A stretch of DNA of 64,000 nt from Bacillus sp. REN16 (GCF_020731355.1 NZ_JAJFZK010000006.1:1-64000); one strand, 5' to 3'. Positions 1 to 9,445 are shown, counted from the first letter of the stretch. The notes: generated by a model not told the origin, from the letters alone. Numbers and translations are program-made.

Positions 1-154
1 TGAAAAAGTGTTAAATTTAATATGGATAGGTGTTTTATATATGTCTCATTTGGCTAGGTCAGTTCAGACCCTTAAGCCTTTTTTTGTTTATAAATAATTT
101 ATGAAGGAATCCGACAAATAATGTCGAATTATTAAAGCTGTTAGGGGGTGTACT

Positions 155-862
155 ATGTCAATCAAACAGAATAAGCAAAAAAGTAAAGAAGGTAATGGAA
201 ACGTTAAAGAGTTAAATCAAATAAAGAAATACTTTATCTGGGGTGGAGGTATAACCCTTTTAATTCTTATCTTCTTTCCGGTCATTGTAAACTTCATTAT
301 GAATTTCGATTTTAGTTTTCGTGTGAGTGGAGATGAAGGTGAATGGATTCCTTTCTATGCTTCTTTTTATGGTGCGCTACTGGGAGGTGGAATCTCAGGT
401 GCTTTAACTCTTGGTGGTGTTTATTTAACAATACAACATGAAAGACAAAATAGAATCCTCGAAACTTATCCTCAGAAAAGAAAACATGCAGGAGATGTAC
501 TAATTTACATGGAAGAGGTAAAGAAATTTGTTTCCGAAGTGTATGATAAGGAAAATGAAGAAACATTAAATAAATATGATGGAAAGTTTTCGGAGCAATT
601 AGGGAAATTTACTTTTAATAATAATAGTATTCTCAACTCAGCTGCTATGGTAAATGGAACTTATTTTTATAATACAAGAAAGGTAATTGCTCACCTTAAA
701 GCAATTGAAGATTTTCAAAGAACACCAGCAATTCATCCTTACCACAGGTTAGATATGGATATGAACCAAGTTGAATATGCAAAAATTGTGCTTGAAACAA
801 TTAATGAATTAGAAGAACAAGCAAGAGAAATTGATAGAAAAATTGATGAGTTAAATTATTAG
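155..862 (+). CDS. Hypothetical membrane protein
   Basis: The 235-residue product has a lysine-rich N-terminus, one hydrophobic segment at about residues 28-50 and a second glycine-rich one at about 68-92. A polar, partly coiled C-terminal domain follows, rich in Glu and Lys. The layout (two membrane helices, then a cytoplasmic domain) resembles many uncharacterised phage- or defence-associated proteins, but no family motif is recognised. A GGGGGTG ribosome site precedes the ATG. It stands alone in front of folA. Confidence 0.7.
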   Translation: MSIKQNKQKSKEGNGNVKELNQIKKYFIWGGGITLLILIFFPVIVNFIMNFDFSFRVSGDEGEWIPFYASFYGALLGGGISGALTLGGVYLTIQHERQNRILETYPQKRKHAGDVLIYMEEVKKFVSEVYDKENEETLNKYDGKFSEQLGKFTFNNNSILNSAAMVNGTYFYNTRKVIAHLKAIEDFQRTPAIHPYHRLDMDMNQVEYAKIVLETINELEEQAREIDRKIDELNY

Positions 863-919
863 GCGAATTTTAATAGGGTATAATTTATCCTAGGACTTTT
901 TTGTGAGGATGTGTATTAA

Positions 920-1414
920 ATGATTTCATTATTACTGGCAATGGATAAAAACCAACTAATTGGTAAGGACAATGACCTTCCTTGGCGATTACCAGCGGAT
1001 TTGGCCTATTTTAAAAGGGTAACCATGGGGCACGCGATCATTATGGGACGAAAAACGTATGATTCGATTGGCCGCCCACTGCCTGGCAGAGAAAATATTA
1101 TTGTTACTCGTGATACTTCATACAAAGCGGAAGGCTGTAAGGTGATTCATTCAATTGATGAGATTGTGAAATTAAGAGAAGAAACCGATCAGGAGCTCTT
1201 TGTTATCGGCGGTGCCGAGATTTTTAAGATGATACTTCCATATTCAGACCGTCTTTACATAACTGAGATTGAAGAGGAATTTGAGGGGGATACCTATTTT
1301 CCGGCATTTAATAAGAACGAGTGGAAAGTCATCTCAAAGGAAAAAGGCATTAAGGACGAGAAAAATCCCTATGATTACACGTTTATAGTTTATGAAAAAA
1401 TCCCGCAGAACTAA
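920..1414 (+). CDS. folA: Dihydrofolate reductase
   Basis: Reduces dihydrofolate to tetrahydrofolate with NADPH in the cytoplasm. The 164 residues match the usual length. The N-terminus has the AMDKNQLIGKDNDLPWRLP-type loop with the Trp and substrate-binding Asp. Further on are the MGRKTYDSIGRPLPGR NADPH-binding segment and FVIGGAEIF. A GAGGATG site precedes the ATG. The gene ends in a hairpin shared with the convergent hlyIII-type gene. No thymidylate synthase gene lies upstream, unlike the common thy-dfr pairing. Confidence 0.96.
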   Translation: MISLLLAMDKNQLIGKDNDLPWRLPADLAYFKRVTMGHAIIMGRKTYDSIGRPLPGRENIIVTRDTSYKAEGCKVIHSIDEIVKLREETDQELFVIGGAEIFKMILPYSDRLYITEIEEEFEGDTYFPAFNKNEWKVISKEKGIKDEKNPYDYTFIVYEKIPQN

Positions 1415-1432
1415 ATCTGCGGGTTTCTTTTT
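1402..1432. terminator. Bidirectional rho-independent terminator between folA and the hemolysin III gene
   Basis: Arms CCCGCAGA (1402-1409) and TCTGCGGG (1416-1423) are followed by T-rich DNA on the plus strand and preceded by six A residues that serve the minus strand. The folA stop codon lies in the loop. Confidence 0.85.
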
Positions 1433-2084
1433 AGGATATAAACGGTACATCAACGACATAGAATAACACGGAGAAAAACATCGCAGCGCTTCCCGCCAAC
1501 ACAAACAAATGCCAGATTGCATGGTTAAACGGCAGCTTTCTCCATACATAAAACACTGCACCAACCGTATACAGAATTCCGCCTGTTAACAATAACATAA
1601 ATCCGTTGAATCCTATACTTTCATATAACGGCTTAATGCCCGCGATAATTAACCATCCCATAAGGACATAACAAACCGTTGAAAGGATCATAAATTTTTC
1701 TACAAAAAAGACCTTAAACACGATGCCAACGACAGCTAGTCCCCATACGACTCCAAATATCGTCCAACCTAGCCAGCCTCGTATCGCTACTAAAACGAAA
1801 GGTGTATACGTGCCGGCAATTAATAAATAAATCGCCGAATGATCTAAGATCGCAAACACTTTTTTCGCTTTTAGATGTGTGATGCTATGCAAAAGGGTTG
1901 AAAATAAATATAGAAGAACCATAGTGGTCCCGAAAATAGAGAAGCTCACAATATGCCAAACATCCCCATATTTCACGGCAAACACGATTAACATAACAAG
2001 GGCTGGAATACTTAATAAAACTCCGATACCATGTGTGATGGCATTTGCAATTTCTTCCTTTAGTGTCTCTTGCCTAAACGTCAT
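1431..2084 (-). CDS. Hemolysin III / PAQR family membrane protein (TrhA/YplQ-like)
   Basis: An integral membrane protein of 217 residues with about seven transmembrane helices. It has the family N-terminus EEIANAITHGIG and conserved His residues (ITHG near the start, LDHSAIYLLIAGTYTP in the middle, HAIWHLFVLAGS near the end) that bind metal in PAQR proteins. I chose the ATG at 2084 because GAGGTG sits seven bases upstream; an in-frame start nine codons earlier lacks a site. The B. subtilis homologue YplQ lies near ilvA, which fits the neighbourhood. The haemolysin name is historical and does not prove toxicity. Confidence 0.9.
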   Translation of the reverse strand: MTFRQETLKEEIANAITHGIGVLLSIPALVMLIVFAVKYGDVWHIVSFSIFGTTMVLLYLFSTLLHSITHLKAKKVFAILDHSAIYLLIAGTYTPFVLVAIRGWLGWTIFGVVWGLAVVGIVFKVFFVEKFMILSTVCYVLMGWLIIAGIKPLYESIGFNGFMLLLTGGILYTVGAVFYVWRKLPFNHAIWHLFVLAGSAAMFFSVLFYVVDVPFIS

Positions 2085-2233
2085 TCTTTTCACCTCAATA
2101 CAATTCTTCATCCAATCATACTGCTAATAAAAACAGATTTCAAATGACATTTGTCATTTTACATAAAGGTTGTTAAGAAAATTTTGAAATGGAAGCGATT
2201 CATTTAAAAAAGTAATAAAATATTTAGAAAACT

Positions 2234-2264
2234 TTGCTACATATAGGCTTATTCATGTTATAAT
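2234..2264 (+). promoter_or_regulatory. Probable sigma-A promoter of ilvA
   Basis: TTGCTA (2234-2239) and TATAAT (2259-2264) are separated by 19 bases. TG at 2256-2257 makes an extended -10 (TGTTATAAT). No T-box leader or clear CodY box was seen between it and ilvA. Confidence 0.55.
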
Positions 2265-2332
2265 GAACGAATTAAATATTTCAATACTGTACTGTGTTGT
2301 TGCAGAAACACACGAAAGGGGATATGGGGCTC

Positions 2333-3607
2333 ATGGCACACGAAGTAAAACAAAAACTAGATGGGATCCATGTAGAGGATATCATAAAAGCAAATCAAAC
2401 ATTGAAGGATGTTATAATCCATACACCTTTACAAAGAAATGAATTACTATCTGAACGTTACGAATGTAACTTACTAATAAAACGAGAGGACTTACAAATT
2501 GTTCGTTCTTTTAAAATTAGAGGTGCTTACAATCGAATTAAAAATCTAACTGAACAAGAGCTTAAAAACGGAGTCGTTTGTGCAAGTGCAGGAAACCATG
2601 CACAAGGAGTGGCGTTTTCCTGTTTTGCATTAAAAATCCGAGGCAAAATCTATATGCCATCTACAACACCAAGGCAAAAGGTTTCCCAGGTAGAAGCTTT
2701 TGGACGAGATTATGTCGAGATTATCTTAACCGGTGATACTTTTGATGATTCCTATGAGGAAGCGGTAGCCTGTTGTGAAAGAGAGAATCGCACGTTTATC
2801 CATCCTTTTGATGACACGGATGTGATGGCTGGTCAAGGAACGGTAGCGGTCGAAATTTTAAATGATTGTGCAGAGCCTGTTGATTTTGTATTTGCTGCAA
2901 TTGGCGGGGGCGGACTTATTTCAGGTATCTCAACCTACATGAAGAGCATTTCTCCAGAAACAAAAGTGATCGGAGTTGAGCCAGAGGGTGCCTCAAGCAT
3001 GAAAACATCGATTGCAAATGGTGCAGTCACGACTTTGCAAAAAATTGATAAGTTCGTTGATGGTGCAGCTGTAAAAACAGTTGGTGAAAAAACCTTTGAA
3101 ATTAGTAAACAGCTTGTAGATGATATTGTTGTTGTACCGGAGGGAAAGGTATGTACAACGATCTTGGACTTATATAATGAAAATGCCATTGTTGCAGAGC
3201 CTGCTGGAGCATTATCAATTGCGGCCCTTGATTTGTACAAGGATAAACTAAAAGGCAAAACTGTTGTCTGTGTGCTTAGTGGCGGAAACAATGACATCAG
3301 CAGAATGCAGGAAATTAAAGAACGTTCGATGCTGTATGAAGGCTTACAATGCTATTTTATCGTGAATTTTCCACAAAGGGCTGGCGCATTAAGAGAATTA
3401 TTACTTGATGTATTAGGCCCAACAGACGATATTACCCGATTTGAATATACAAAGAAAAATAACAAGGAAAATGGTCCGGCACTAGTTGGAATTGAACTAA
3501 AGCATAAGGATGACTATCAAGCATTAGTGAACCGAATGATGAAAAAAGGGTTCCCATTCCGCGAGTTAAATAAAGAAAATACGACATTATTTAATTTATT
3601 AATCTAA
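2333..3607 (+). CDS. ilvA: Threonine ammonia-lyase (threonine dehydratase), short Bacillus form
   Basis: Converts threonine to 2-oxobutyrate, the first committed step to isoleucine, using PLP. The Schiff-base lysine is in SFKIRGAYN (about K61), and the glycine-rich phosphate loop IGGGGLISG and a SGGNNDISR segment follow. A single C-terminal ACT-like regulatory domain (about 330-424) makes this the roughly 420-residue Bacillus type. I chose ATG 2333 because AAAGGGG lies 11 bases upstream; ATG 2324 is only two bases from it and ATG 2294 has none. It is monocistronic, with ypmP following as in B. subtilis. Confidence 0.95.
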   Translation: MAHEVKQKLDGIHVEDIIKANQTLKDVIIHTPLQRNELLSERYECNLLIKREDLQIVRSFKIRGAYNRIKNLTEQELKNGVVCASAGNHAQGVAFSCFALKIRGKIYMPSTTPRQKVSQVEAFGRDYVEIILTGDTFDDSYEEAVACCERENRTFIHPFDDTDVMAGQGTVAVEILNDCAEPVDFVFAAIGGGGLISGISTYMKSISPETKVIGVEPEGASSMKTSIANGAVTTLQKIDKFVDGAAVKTVGEKTFEISKQLVDDIVVVPEGKVCTTILDLYNENAIVAEPAGALSIAALDLYKDKLKGKTVVCVLSGGNNDISRMQEIKERSMLYEGLQCYFIVNFPQRAGALRELLLDVLGPTDDITRFEYTKKNNKENGPALVGIELKHKDDYQALVNRMMKKGFPFRELNKENTTLFNLLI

Positions 3608-3701
3608 TAATGTTAATTTCACGAATTCAACATAATTAGACAAAGACGAATTGTTTGTTCTCATGTATAATAAAAGAAACGGGTGAAAAAGGACTGATTG
3701 T

Positions 3702-3953
3702 TTGCTATTCAAAAGCCTAGAGTTCAAAAATAGTTATGGACAGAAGGTTAAAGTAATTGAAATTCCAGTATTGGAGAAAGGCAACACATATCGCTTTATG
3801 CTCGATTTTCGTTTACAGGCATATTTGTCGAAAATCATGTTAAAATCAAGTCCAAATCAAATCTATTCGTTTCGAGAATATTTAAAGACCGTTCTTAAAT
3901 GGACTGATTATGAACGTATTTTTCAACTAGATATTTTAAAACATAATGCATAG
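3702..3953 (+). CDS. ypmP: YpmP-like small protein (DUF2535 type)
   Basis: An 83-residue soluble protein of unknown function starting with MLFKSLEFKNSYGQKVKVIEIP, which I recognise as like B. subtilis YpmP. In B. subtilis it also lies next to ilvA. The start is TTG, supported by AAAAGGA eight bases upstream. A strong terminator follows at once. The family assignment is from memory of the sequence and position. Confidence 0.75.
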   Translation: MLFKSLEFKNSYGQKVKVIEIPVLEKGNTYRFMLDFRLQAYLSKIMLKSSPNQIYSFREYLKTVLKWTDYERIFQLDILKHNA

Positions 3954-3964
3954 TTTTAGAATGA

Positions 3965-4001
3965 AGCCGATTTTAAAACAATTAAAATCGGCTCTTTTTT
4001 T
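3965..4001 (+). terminator. Terminator after ypmP
   Basis: An 11-bp stem AGCCGATTTTA / TAAAATCGGCT (3965-3975 and 3983-3993) is followed by CTTTTTTT. Confidence 0.9.
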
Positions 4002-4093
4002 GCATTTGAGCATTATTTGAGCAATTTACCCGTTAAAATATGGACAAGCTATTTAGTAAAAATAGATAAACGCCAGACGTAGGAAGTGAACGT

Positions 4094-4957
4094 ATGACAA
4101 AGGTGAAAATTGTAACAGATTCTACAGCCGATCTTTCAAAGGAGCAAATTAGAGAATTGGGTATCTCCGTCGTTCCGTTATCCATCACAATTGATGGGGT
4201 TACGTTTCTTGATCGAGTGGATATTACACCAAAAGAATTCTTAACTAAAATGAAACAATCAGCCGAACTGCCAAAAAGCTCTCAGCCAGCGGTTGGGCAC
4301 TTTGTCGAGCTATACGATCAATTAGGAAGTGACGGCAGTGAAATACTCTCCATCCATATGACCGGGGGGATGAGTGGTACTGTGGCATCTGCTGAAAATG
4401 CGGCAAGATTGAGTGAATCAAAGGTCACTGTGATTGATTCCATGTATATCTCTAGAGCCTTAGTATTTCAAGTTGTGGAGGCTGCCAAAATGGCAAATGC
4501 GGGACACACGATGGATGAGATTGTGAAACGGATTGAGGAAATAAGAGAAAACACAACATTATTTGTAACGGTTGATACATTGGAAAATCTGGTTAAAGGC
4601 GGGCGAATCGGAAAAGGTAAGGCACTAATTGGGTCGATACTGAATATTAAACCAATCGCGTCATTGCAGGATGGTGTCTATACTCCTGTGTCGAAGGTTA
4701 GAAGCCATGCGAAAATTGTAAAATACTTAAGTGAAAAGTTTGCCGAAGATGTAAAGGATAAAATGATTAAAGGTGTCGCAATTGCCCAAGTCGATGCAGT
4801 GGAGCTTGCCTCCAATTTAAAAGATGCGATTAAAAAGTTAACCGGATACGAAGACGTTGACATCGTTGATACTACGCCCGTCATCAGCACCCACACGGGT
4901 CCCGGAGCGATTGGGTTTATGTATTATGTGGAAATAGAACGCAAAAATGACGTGTGA
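4094..4957 (+). CDS. DegV family fatty-acid-binding protein
   Basis: A 287-residue DegV/FakB-type protein that by family knowledge binds a fatty acid and presents it to a kinase such as FakA. It opens with IVTDSTADL, the phosphate- and lipid-head-binding motif, followed by VPLSI, HMTGGMSGT and the conserved LVKGGRIGKGKALIG. AGGAAG precedes the ATG. It is a single gene bounded by terminators. No fakA homologue lies in the window. Confidence 0.92.
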   Translation: MTKVKIVTDSTADLSKEQIRELGISVVPLSITIDGVTFLDRVDITPKEFLTKMKQSAELPKSSQPAVGHFVELYDQLGSDGSEILSIHMTGGMSGTVASAENAARLSESKVTVIDSMYISRALVFQVVEAAKMANAGHTMDEIVKRIEEIRENTTLFVTVDTLENLVKGGRIGKGKALIGSILNIKPIASLQDGVYTPVSKVRSHAKIVKYLSEKFAEDVKDKMIKGVAIAQVDAVELASNLKDAIKKLTGYEDVDIVDTTPVISTHTGPGAIGFMYYVEIERKNDV

Positions 4958-4977
4958 ACATTCACACGTCATTTTTT
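4943..4977. terminator. Bidirectional terminator between degV-type gene and PCYCGC lipoprotein
   Basis: A near-perfect palindrome with arms AAAAATGACGTGTGA (from 4943) and TCACACGTCATTTTT (from 4961), flanked by A and T tracts, so it can stop transcripts from both sides. Confidence 0.85.
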
Positions 4978-5456
4978 TAGATTTCGGGCATTGGAGTTGG
5001 TGTTGGATTAGCGTAGCCTTCTTTGTAAGTTTCATCAATCATATCCCGAATTTCACCTGGTGATTTACCCTTTGAATATTCCATTACGGATGTAGCTGCA
5101 ATTTCTAGACATACCATACATTTTGTACCATGATCATCCCATACAATCGCATCACCTTTGTTTTCATGAACAAAGCAATCATAATTATCACGGTGACCCA
5201 CAGAGTCAGCGCAACCACAGTAACAAGGTATCGTTTCAAGTAGATCTTTATTTATTGCTGCAGCTTTATAAATTGTCACCATTTCCTCTGACTTTCCATC
5301 TAAAAAAGATGGCATTACATCTATTGAAGCGGTTTCTTCACGAATATCTCCCATTACATGTTCTTCGCCGTTTGATTCATGATCTTCATCGTTTTGCGAA
5401 CAGCCAACCATACCAAATACGAGAATAAGCGTGAGAAAGACAACGATCTTTTTCAT
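4977..5456 (-). CDS. PCYCGC-motif lipoprotein
   Basis: A 159-residue exported lipoprotein. A signal peptide (residues 1-18) ends in GMVGC with the lipidated Cys at 19. The mature part carries the defining PCYCGC motif, then NYDCFVH and KCMVCLEIA, giving several Cys pairs suited to metal or redox chemistry. The function of the family is not established. I chose ATG 5456, nine bases after AAAGG; a TTG three codons upstream touches that site. It converges on the DegV gene. Confidence 0.85.
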   Translation of the reverse strand: MKKIVVFLTLILVFGMVGCSQNDEDHESNGEEHVMGDIREETASIDVMPSFLDGKSEEMVTIYKAAAINKDLLETIPCYCGCADSVGHRDNYDCFVHENKGDAIVWDDHGTKCMVCLEIAATSVMEYSKGKSPGEIRDMIDETYKEGYANPTPTPMPEI

Positions 5457-5547
5457 AATAAACAACCTTTCTTATCTTATGTAAGCCTATTTTAACATAT
5501 CAAATGTTTGTAAAAAAAAGAATTCACGATTTTGTCATAAAAAGAAA

Positions 5548-5590
5548 GCTCAAGAAGCCCGCCTATCGGATTGCGATGGCTTCTTGGGCT
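5548..5590 (-). terminator. Second possible terminator downstream of the 95-residue gene
   Basis: Arms AGCTCAAGAAGCC and GGCTTCTTGGGCT pair with one mismatch. On the minus strand the hairpin is followed by CTTTCTTTTT. Confidence 0.5.
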
Positions 5591-5603
5591 AGATAAGTAA
5601 AAA

Positions 5604-5627
5604 AAGGACATCGTAACCGATATCCTT
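5604..5627 (-). terminator. Terminator after the 95-residue gene
   Basis: Minus strand AAGGATATCG / CGATGTCCTT with a four-base loop and one mismatch, followed by a T run (complement of 5598-5605). It overlaps the stop codon at 5626. Confidence 0.75.
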
Positions 5628-5913
5628 ACTTACCTTCTGATTCTTCATCTGATAATTCTAACTTCTCTCCTCCAATCGAAATATAGGTGAGAATATCTAA
5701 ATCAGGCTTAGCCTTGGCCATACCTTGAATATATGGTGTGATCGTATCTTTAAAATCCTTACTAACACCCATCTCCTCACAGTGCCCATAAACATACATT
5801 TTCTTATCATCAAAGAAGAAAGCAATATAGCCAAGCGCCTTCTTATCCTGATTAACGATATTCAGAATTTGACATTCTTCCTTAATCAATTCTGGAGAAA
5901 CAAAGATTTGCAA
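5626..5913 (-). CDS. Conserved hypothetical protein, 95 residues
   Basis: A small soluble acidic protein with no recognised motif; its central part, MYVYGHCEEMGVSKDF, suggests a compact alpha/beta fold. Translation starts at TTG, set by a perfect AGGAGG seven bases upstream. It begins 14 bases after the MFS gene ends and probably shares its transcript, so it may be an accessory protein of that transporter. Confidence 0.7.
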   Translation of the reverse strand: MQIFVSPELIKEECQILNIVNQDKKALGYIAFFFDDKKMYVYGHCEEMGVSKDFKDTITPYIQGMAKAKPDLDILTYISIGGEKLELSDEESEGK

Positions 5914-5927
5914 GACGATTCCTCCTT

Positions 5928-7184
5928 TTATGTTAACTGCAATTTTTTAAATAGAGAATCATTTGTTTCCTTACTTGGATTTTTCTTTTTCACCCGAATT
6001 AAAATCATACATAACAGGCCAACGACTAATGTCAACGATGCAGTGGTTAAAAACATTCCCGCGCGTGACCAATTCATGAGCCAGCCGTAAATAGGGGGAC
6101 CTATTGCTACGCCTAAAAATCGAACAGATCCATAAAGAGATGTTACGAAACCTCGTTTTTCTGTTGAAACTGAACCCGTGATAAAGCTATTAATACACGG
6201 TAATACGAGTCCAGTACCGATGCTGCTGATGGCCAATACTGCAATGAACGGAATTAGACTTTCAAAAAAAACCAACAATGCAAATGAGACAGTCATGAGA
6301 AATAACCCCACGATAATGAGATTTTTCATTAATGGCATTTTTTTCCCGATTTTACTGCCCGTAATGTAGGAAGTTGTTGTCATACATAAAAGAGGGATGG
6401 CTAAAATCGCTCCTTTAAGAACACCATCTGTATCATAGGTTTTCTCTAGTACATCCGATAAATAAAAGAGAATTCCAAACAGAGTGAATAAACAGGTTGC
6501 ACCGGCTAAATAAGCTGTAAATAGCCATCTCCCTTCATTTTTAAATACTGAAAATAACCCGTGTACATATTTTTTGAGCGGTGGTGGTTCTTTCTTTTGT
6601 TTTTTCTCCTTGACGAAAAAGATCGTAAGCAGCACAGAAAGTAAACAAAAGATTGGGAAAGCGAAAAAGGCTGCATACCAAAATAACAGTGCGAGTAATG
6701 AGCCAATTATTGGCGAGATCACCTTTCCAAAGCCATTTGAGGCTTCAACTAACCCTAAGACACGACTCTGTTTGCCGCCTTTGAATAAATCACCTGTAAG
6801 TGCCATTGCGATTGGTGCTGTTCCTGCTGCCCCTATACCCTGCATAACCCGGCCAGCCATGATCCAATAATATGGACTCGAAAACCAAGCAGCTGCCATT
6901 CCAGCAAGCAGTCCACCTGTACCATAGAGAATGAGTGCAGGTATGATGACGGCTTTTCTAGAAAATCGATCTGAGAAATAACCGAGCAATGGGATCGAAA
7001 ACGCAGCTGCTATTGAAAAGGTAGTAATAACAAGACTCACCTGGAATTGACTAATATCAAGTTCCTTTTGCATTTCGGGTAAGACTGGGATGAGCATTGA
7101 ATTACCAAGAACAAGGATTAGTGGAATTGAACTAATCGCAACAATAGTCATTGCTGAATTATTTTTGCTGGACAAGATTTGCAT
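5928..7184 (-). CDS. MFS transporter, drug/metabolite exporter type
   Basis: A 418-residue major facilitator with 12 predicted helices, the motif-A loop [13 protein letters not shown] between helices 2 and 3 and a motif-C-like G-P pattern in helix 5, both typical of drug:H+ antiporters. AAGGAG abuts the ATG at 7184; a TTG at 7175 has better spacing and may be the true start. It diverges from the comA-cysC operon. B. subtilis has an MFS gene (yitG) in its comparable yit cluster, so export of the product of that operon is a reasonable inference but unproven. Confidence 0.9.
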   Translation of the reverse strand: MQILSSKNNSAMTIVAISSIPLILVLGNSMLIPVLPEMQKELDISQFQVSLVITTFSIAAAFSIPLLGYFSDRFSRKAVIIPALILYGTGGLLAGMAAAWFSSPYYWIMAGRVMQGIGAAGTAPIAMALTGDLFKGGKQSRVLGLVEASNGFGKVISPIIGSLLALLFWYAAFFAFPIFCLLSVLLTIFFVKEKKQKKEPPPLKKYVHGLFSVFKNEGRWLFTAYLAGATCLFTLFGILFYLSDVLEKTYDTDGVLKGAILAIPLLCMTTTSYITGSKIGKKMPLMKNLIIVGLFLMTVSFALLVFFESLIPFIAVLAISSIGTGLVLPCINSFITGSVSTEKRGFVTSLYGSVRFLGVAIGPPIYGWLMNWSRAGMFLTTASLTLVVGLLCMILIRVKKKNPSKETNDSLFKKLQLT

Positions 7185-7419
7185 CTCCTTATATTTCGGT
7201 GTGAAATGAACAAAATTGAAATCAATTCATGCTTTACTATTTTTTCAAATTCTCGTTATGCCTATTCTGTTAGTAGTTTCCAATTGAAAGAAACATTAGA
7301 AAAGCCCATTCTTTACACCATTTACCTGTTTTTGAATAACATAGCAACTGTAAGAAGATGGGTGTATATAACAAAAAAGAGATAAACAACCGGTTTATGT
7401 TTGTTAACAAGGAGGAATT

Positions 7420-8193
7420 ATGCCTATGGACTTTTTAAATGTTCCTGAGCGAACAAAGGGAGATCGGAGCTATGGAATTACCTCAATTGCTGATTTTGGT
7501 ACGCCTGTTCCCATAGTGGAGGCGCATTTACGTGATTACCATGCCTATATAGATATCGCGAAAATCGGAATTGGTTCCGCATATGTGACCCCGAATTTGC
7601 AGGAAAAAATCAATCTTTATAAAAAATATAAGGTAATCCCATATTGTGGCGGCACGTTTTTTGAAAAATGCTTTGTCCAGGAAAAACTTGATGAATATGC
7701 TAAAAGCCTCCAAAAGCTTGGCATTGAATGGATTGAGATTTCAAATGGGACGGTAGATATCCCGCTTCATAAAAGGCTCTCACTCATAAAAAAATGGAAA
7801 AAGCATTTTAATGTGATTGCTGAAGTAGGCTCAAAGGATCAAAATAGGGAAATGCCATTAGCTGACTGGGAGCAGGAAATAAATTTGCTGTTAGCAGCGG
7901 GATGCAAGTATGTGATTACAGAAGGCAGGGATTCTGGTACTGCCGGAATTTATAACCGTTCTGGCCAAGTTAACACTGAATTAATTGATCAGATTTCAAA
8001 AAATATTGATGTCAATAAACTTATTTTTGAAGCTCCGACACCAAAGCAGCAAATGTTTTTTATCAACGAATTTGGTACAAATGTCAATCTGGGTAACGTC
8101 AAAATTACTGACGTTTTAGTTTTAGAATCACAAAGACTGGGCTTGCGGAGCGAAACCTTTTTCATGGGAGAGAAGACATGGAACTTACCTTGA
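7420..8193 (+). CDS. comA: Phosphosulfolactate synthase (ComA / YitD family)
   Basis: Family members add sulfite to phosphoenolpyruvate to give (R)-2-phospho-3-sulfolactate, first known from coenzyme M synthesis in methanogens and present in Bacillus as YitD. The 257 residues match the family. Visible motifs include GITSIADFGTP, DIAKIGIGSAY, GGTFFEK, EISNGT, AEVGSK and TEGRDSGTAGIY in a TIM-barrel pattern. AAGGAGG is seven bases before the ATG. It is the first gene of the operon. The genes behind it make sulfite from sulfate, which supports the assignment. This is not the competence regulator also called ComA. Confidence 0.88.
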   Translation: MPMDFLNVPERTKGDRSYGITSIADFGTPVPIVEAHLRDYHAYIDIAKIGIGSAYVTPNLQEKINLYKKYKVIPYCGGTFFEKCFVQEKLDEYAKSLQKLGIEWIEISNGTVDIPLHKRLSLIKKWKKHFNVIAEVGSKDQNREMPLADWEQEINLLLAAGCKYVITEGRDSGTAGIYNRSGQVNTELIDQISKNIDVNKLIFEAPTPKQQMFFINEFGTNVNLGNVKITDVLVLESQRLGLRSETFFMGEKTWNLP

Positions 8194-8738
8194 TCAGGCA
8201 CCTTCCCACAGAGTGGAACGTGAAAGGGGTGCTCCAAGGAAGCCGAAACATTCCAATACTAGAAATAAATAACGTTAACAAAGAGGATATAGAAAAAAAC
8301 AAAAAACGGTTAAAACAACATTACTCCTTGGTCTTAACGAGTGAATTAACCCGAACACAACAAACTGCAAATGCTTACGGATATGACCATTTTGAAATTG
8401 AGCCATTGTTAAATGAAGTTCATTTTGGCGAATTTGAAGGGAAAGAAAAAAGTCTACTTATAGAAACACATAAAAAGAACTGGTTTACAAACCCGCGTGA
8501 AATTATTCTTGGGGAAAAAATCACGGACTTAGAAACTCGGATGCTTGAATTTTTACAAAAATATAAGGATTACGAGTCAATTTTAGCATTTGGTCACGGA
8601 TCCTGGATTCGTGCATGCGTATCTTATTTCAGATTTGGAACGATTAATAAAATGAATCAGCTGGAAATAAAAAATAATCAAATGCTAACAATCGAAGCAG
8701 GAGAGGAGGAGTTTGAGATTGGGCGTTATCACATATGA
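8178..8738 (+). CDS. Histidine phosphatase family protein, proposed phosphosulfolactate phosphatase
   Basis: A 186-residue histidine-phosphatase (phosphoglycerate-mutase-like) enzyme. The phosphorylated His is in LIRHLPTEWN, and the second Arg lies in TSELTRTQQTA. The acidic region is NEVHFGEFEG and the second catalytic His is in AFGHGSWIR. It overlaps comA by 16 bases and the next gene by about 20, so it is translationally coupled. Its place matches that of ComB (2-phosphosulfolactate phosphatase, an unrelated Mg-dependent enzyme) in other clusters. I infer it dephosphorylates phosphosulfolactate; the substrate is not shown by sequence alone. Confidence 0.85.
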   Translation: MELTLIRHLPTEWNVKGVLQGSRNIPILEINNVNKEDIEKNKKRLKQHYSLVLTSELTRTQQTANAYGYDHFEIEPLLNEVHFGEFEGKEKSLLIETHKKNWFTNPREIILGEKITDLETRMLEFLQKYKDYESILAFGHGSWIRACVSYFRFGTINKMNQLEIKNNQMLTIEAGEEEFEIGRYHI

Positions 8739-9426
8739 AAACTGGAATGAACAGAGTGTTTCGGACATCGTGAAAAACAACAAGGACTATTATGACATAT
8801 TAAAGTGGGCATATAACAGTTATTCGGCTGAAGATATTGTGTACGCATGTAGCTTTGGGGCAGAGGGAATCGTATTGATTGATTTAATTTCAAAGGTGAA
8901 AAAAAACGCTCGAATCGTCTTCTTAGATACTGGCCTCCATTTTAAAGAAACATATGAACTCATTGAAAAAATCAAACAAAAATATCCAACTCTTACGATT
9001 GAATTGAAAAAACCGGTATTAAGCCTAATGGAGCAGAAAGAAAAACACGGTAATGAATTATGGAAGACGAATCCGAATTTATGCTGTCAAATACGGAAGA
9101 TTGATCCTTTACATGAGGTTCTTACTGGTACAAAAGCATGGATCTCGGGTTTGCGTCGTGAGCAGGGACCTACCCGCAAAAATACGGAATACGTAAACAA
9201 GGATGAAAAATTTAAAAACATTAAAATATGTCCGCTTATTCACTGGACATGGGACGATGTTTGGACGTATATCAAGCTTAACAATCTTCCCTATAATGAA
9301 TTGCACGACAATAACTATCCGAGTATTGGCTGCGCGCCATGTACAAACCAAGTTCTAAATGGAGATTTACGTTCAGGCAGATGGGCGAACTCCGATAAAA
9401 CAGAATGCGGATTACATGTGAAATAA
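8719..9426 (+). CDS. cysH: Phosphoadenylyl-/adenylyl-sulfate reductase
   Basis: Reduces activated sulfate (PAPS or APS) to sulfite with thioredoxin. It has the nucleotide-binding YACSFGAEG segment, the iron-sulfur cysteine sets CC (about 122-123) and CAPC (about 205-208) that mark the 4Fe-4S Bacillus type, and the redox Cys in TECGLH at the C-terminus. I prefer TTG 8719, eight bases after GGAGGA; TTG 8713 is only two bases away. The next genes, sat and cysC, supply its substrate. Confidence 0.93.
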   Translation: MGVITYENWNEQSVSDIVKNNKDYYDILKWAYNSYSAEDIVYACSFGAEGIVLIDLISKVKKNARIVFLDTGLHFKETYELIEKIKQKYPTLTIELKKPVLSLMEQKEKHGNELWKTNPNLCCQIRKIDPLHEVLTGTKAWISGLRREQGPTRKNTEYVNKDEKFKNIKICPLIHWTWDDVWTYIKLNNLPYNELHDNNYPSIGCAPCTNQVLNGDLRSGRWANSDKTECGLHVK

Positions 9427-9445
9427 GGTAATGGAGGTTATCAAA

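Noticed and set aside
1-154. Possible terminator GGTC-N6-GACC with T run near base 60-90
   Set aside because: Only four paired bases, and the upstream gene is outside the window.
312-566. 84-codon minus-strand frame inside the first gene
   Set aside because: His/Leu-rich shadow of the plus-strand gene, no ribosome site.
1879-2127. 82-codon plus-strand frame over the hemolysin III gene
   Set aside because: Antisense shadow of a clear membrane protein gene.
2170-2200. Possible CodY box upstream of ilvA (AAAATTTTGAAAT)
   Set aside because: Too many mismatches to AATTTTCNGAAAATT in its second half.
7382-7398. ATAAAC / GTTTAT inverted repeat before comA
   Set aside because: Six-base arms in AT-rich DNA next to the ribosome site; may be chance.
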